Shown: piece by piece, positions 34,090 through 34,115 of the stretch | How positions within the stretch are numbered: position 1 is the stretch's first letter | Layout: each line of letters begins with the position of its first letter | From: Akkermansiaceae bacterium UBA1315 | Lineage (GTDB): Bacteria; Verrucomicrobiota; Verrucomicrobiia; Verrucomicrobiales; Akkermansiaceae | DNA: 34,115 nucleotides | Assembly: GCA_002307065.1 (NCBI GenBank) | Contig: DBTN01000036.1 | Location: 1 to 34,115 of the forward strand | Direction of reading: 5' to 3' | Notes under the pieces: generated by a model | Databases searched by the model: none | Told to the model about the DNA's origin: nothing | Seen by the model: the letters and a program-made list of their open reading frames with translations, nothing else | Position numbers and translations under genes: made by a program

Positions 34090-34115
34090 TAAAAAAGAGC
34101 CCGGCTCCAATTGCT

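Overview
The window reads like a chromosomal segment of a diderm bacterium of the PVC superphylum, most likely a Verrucomicrobium. This rests on the double-length tandem UvrA (a form I also know from Chlamydia), Gram-negative envelope genes (a DUF374 acyltransferase, lipoproteins, TonB/ExbB/ExbD), a membrane-anchored Ser/Thr kinase, SGNH hydrolases and moderately high GC. No rRNA, tRNA, CRISPR array, prophage or insertion sequence is visible. The content is mostly housekeeping.

Layout. 1-8786 is all minus strand: a partial folD, a DUF374 lysophospholipid acyltransferase, an FGGY-family sugar-kinase homologue that has lost its catalytic motifs, and a giant uvrA. A minus-strand Ser/Thr kinase (8845-10524) diverges from a truncated hemoglobin. 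Then comes a plus-strand run (11108-15336): CPBP protease, thiL, Xer-type recombinase, SGNH lipoprotein, L,D-transpeptidase. The only gap above 300 bases (15337-15809) holds a cluster of REP-like hairpins, short direct repeats and a terminator. Next are a cytochrome b562-like protein (minus), an SGNH hydrolase and a zinc alcohol dehydrogenase (plus), and an SDR/AraC divergent pair. The branched-chain amino acid pair ilvB-ilvH (minus) has a heptamer-repeat hairpin between the genes. It diverges from a tonB-exbB-exbD operon. Citrate synthase with a downstream lipoprotein (minus) diverges from tsaB and an SMP-30 lactonase. The right end is a minus-strand block: an IscU-like scaffold, an ABCG-type half transporter, a small membrane protein and a 632-residue secreted helical protein of unknown function.

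The most interesting signals are not single genes. (1) The palindrome ACCGGT is several-fold over-represented in genes and spacers. (2) Recognisable Shine-Dalgarno sequences are nearly absent. (3) Two inverted copies of a 43-bp hairpin element carry a compensatory base-pair swap. (4) Heptamer repeats lie in leaders or intercistronic regions. (5) The FGGY homologue lacks the catalytic Asp and all neighbouring motifs. (6) The two UvrA halves have diverged asymmetrically. All counts were made by eye and are approximate.
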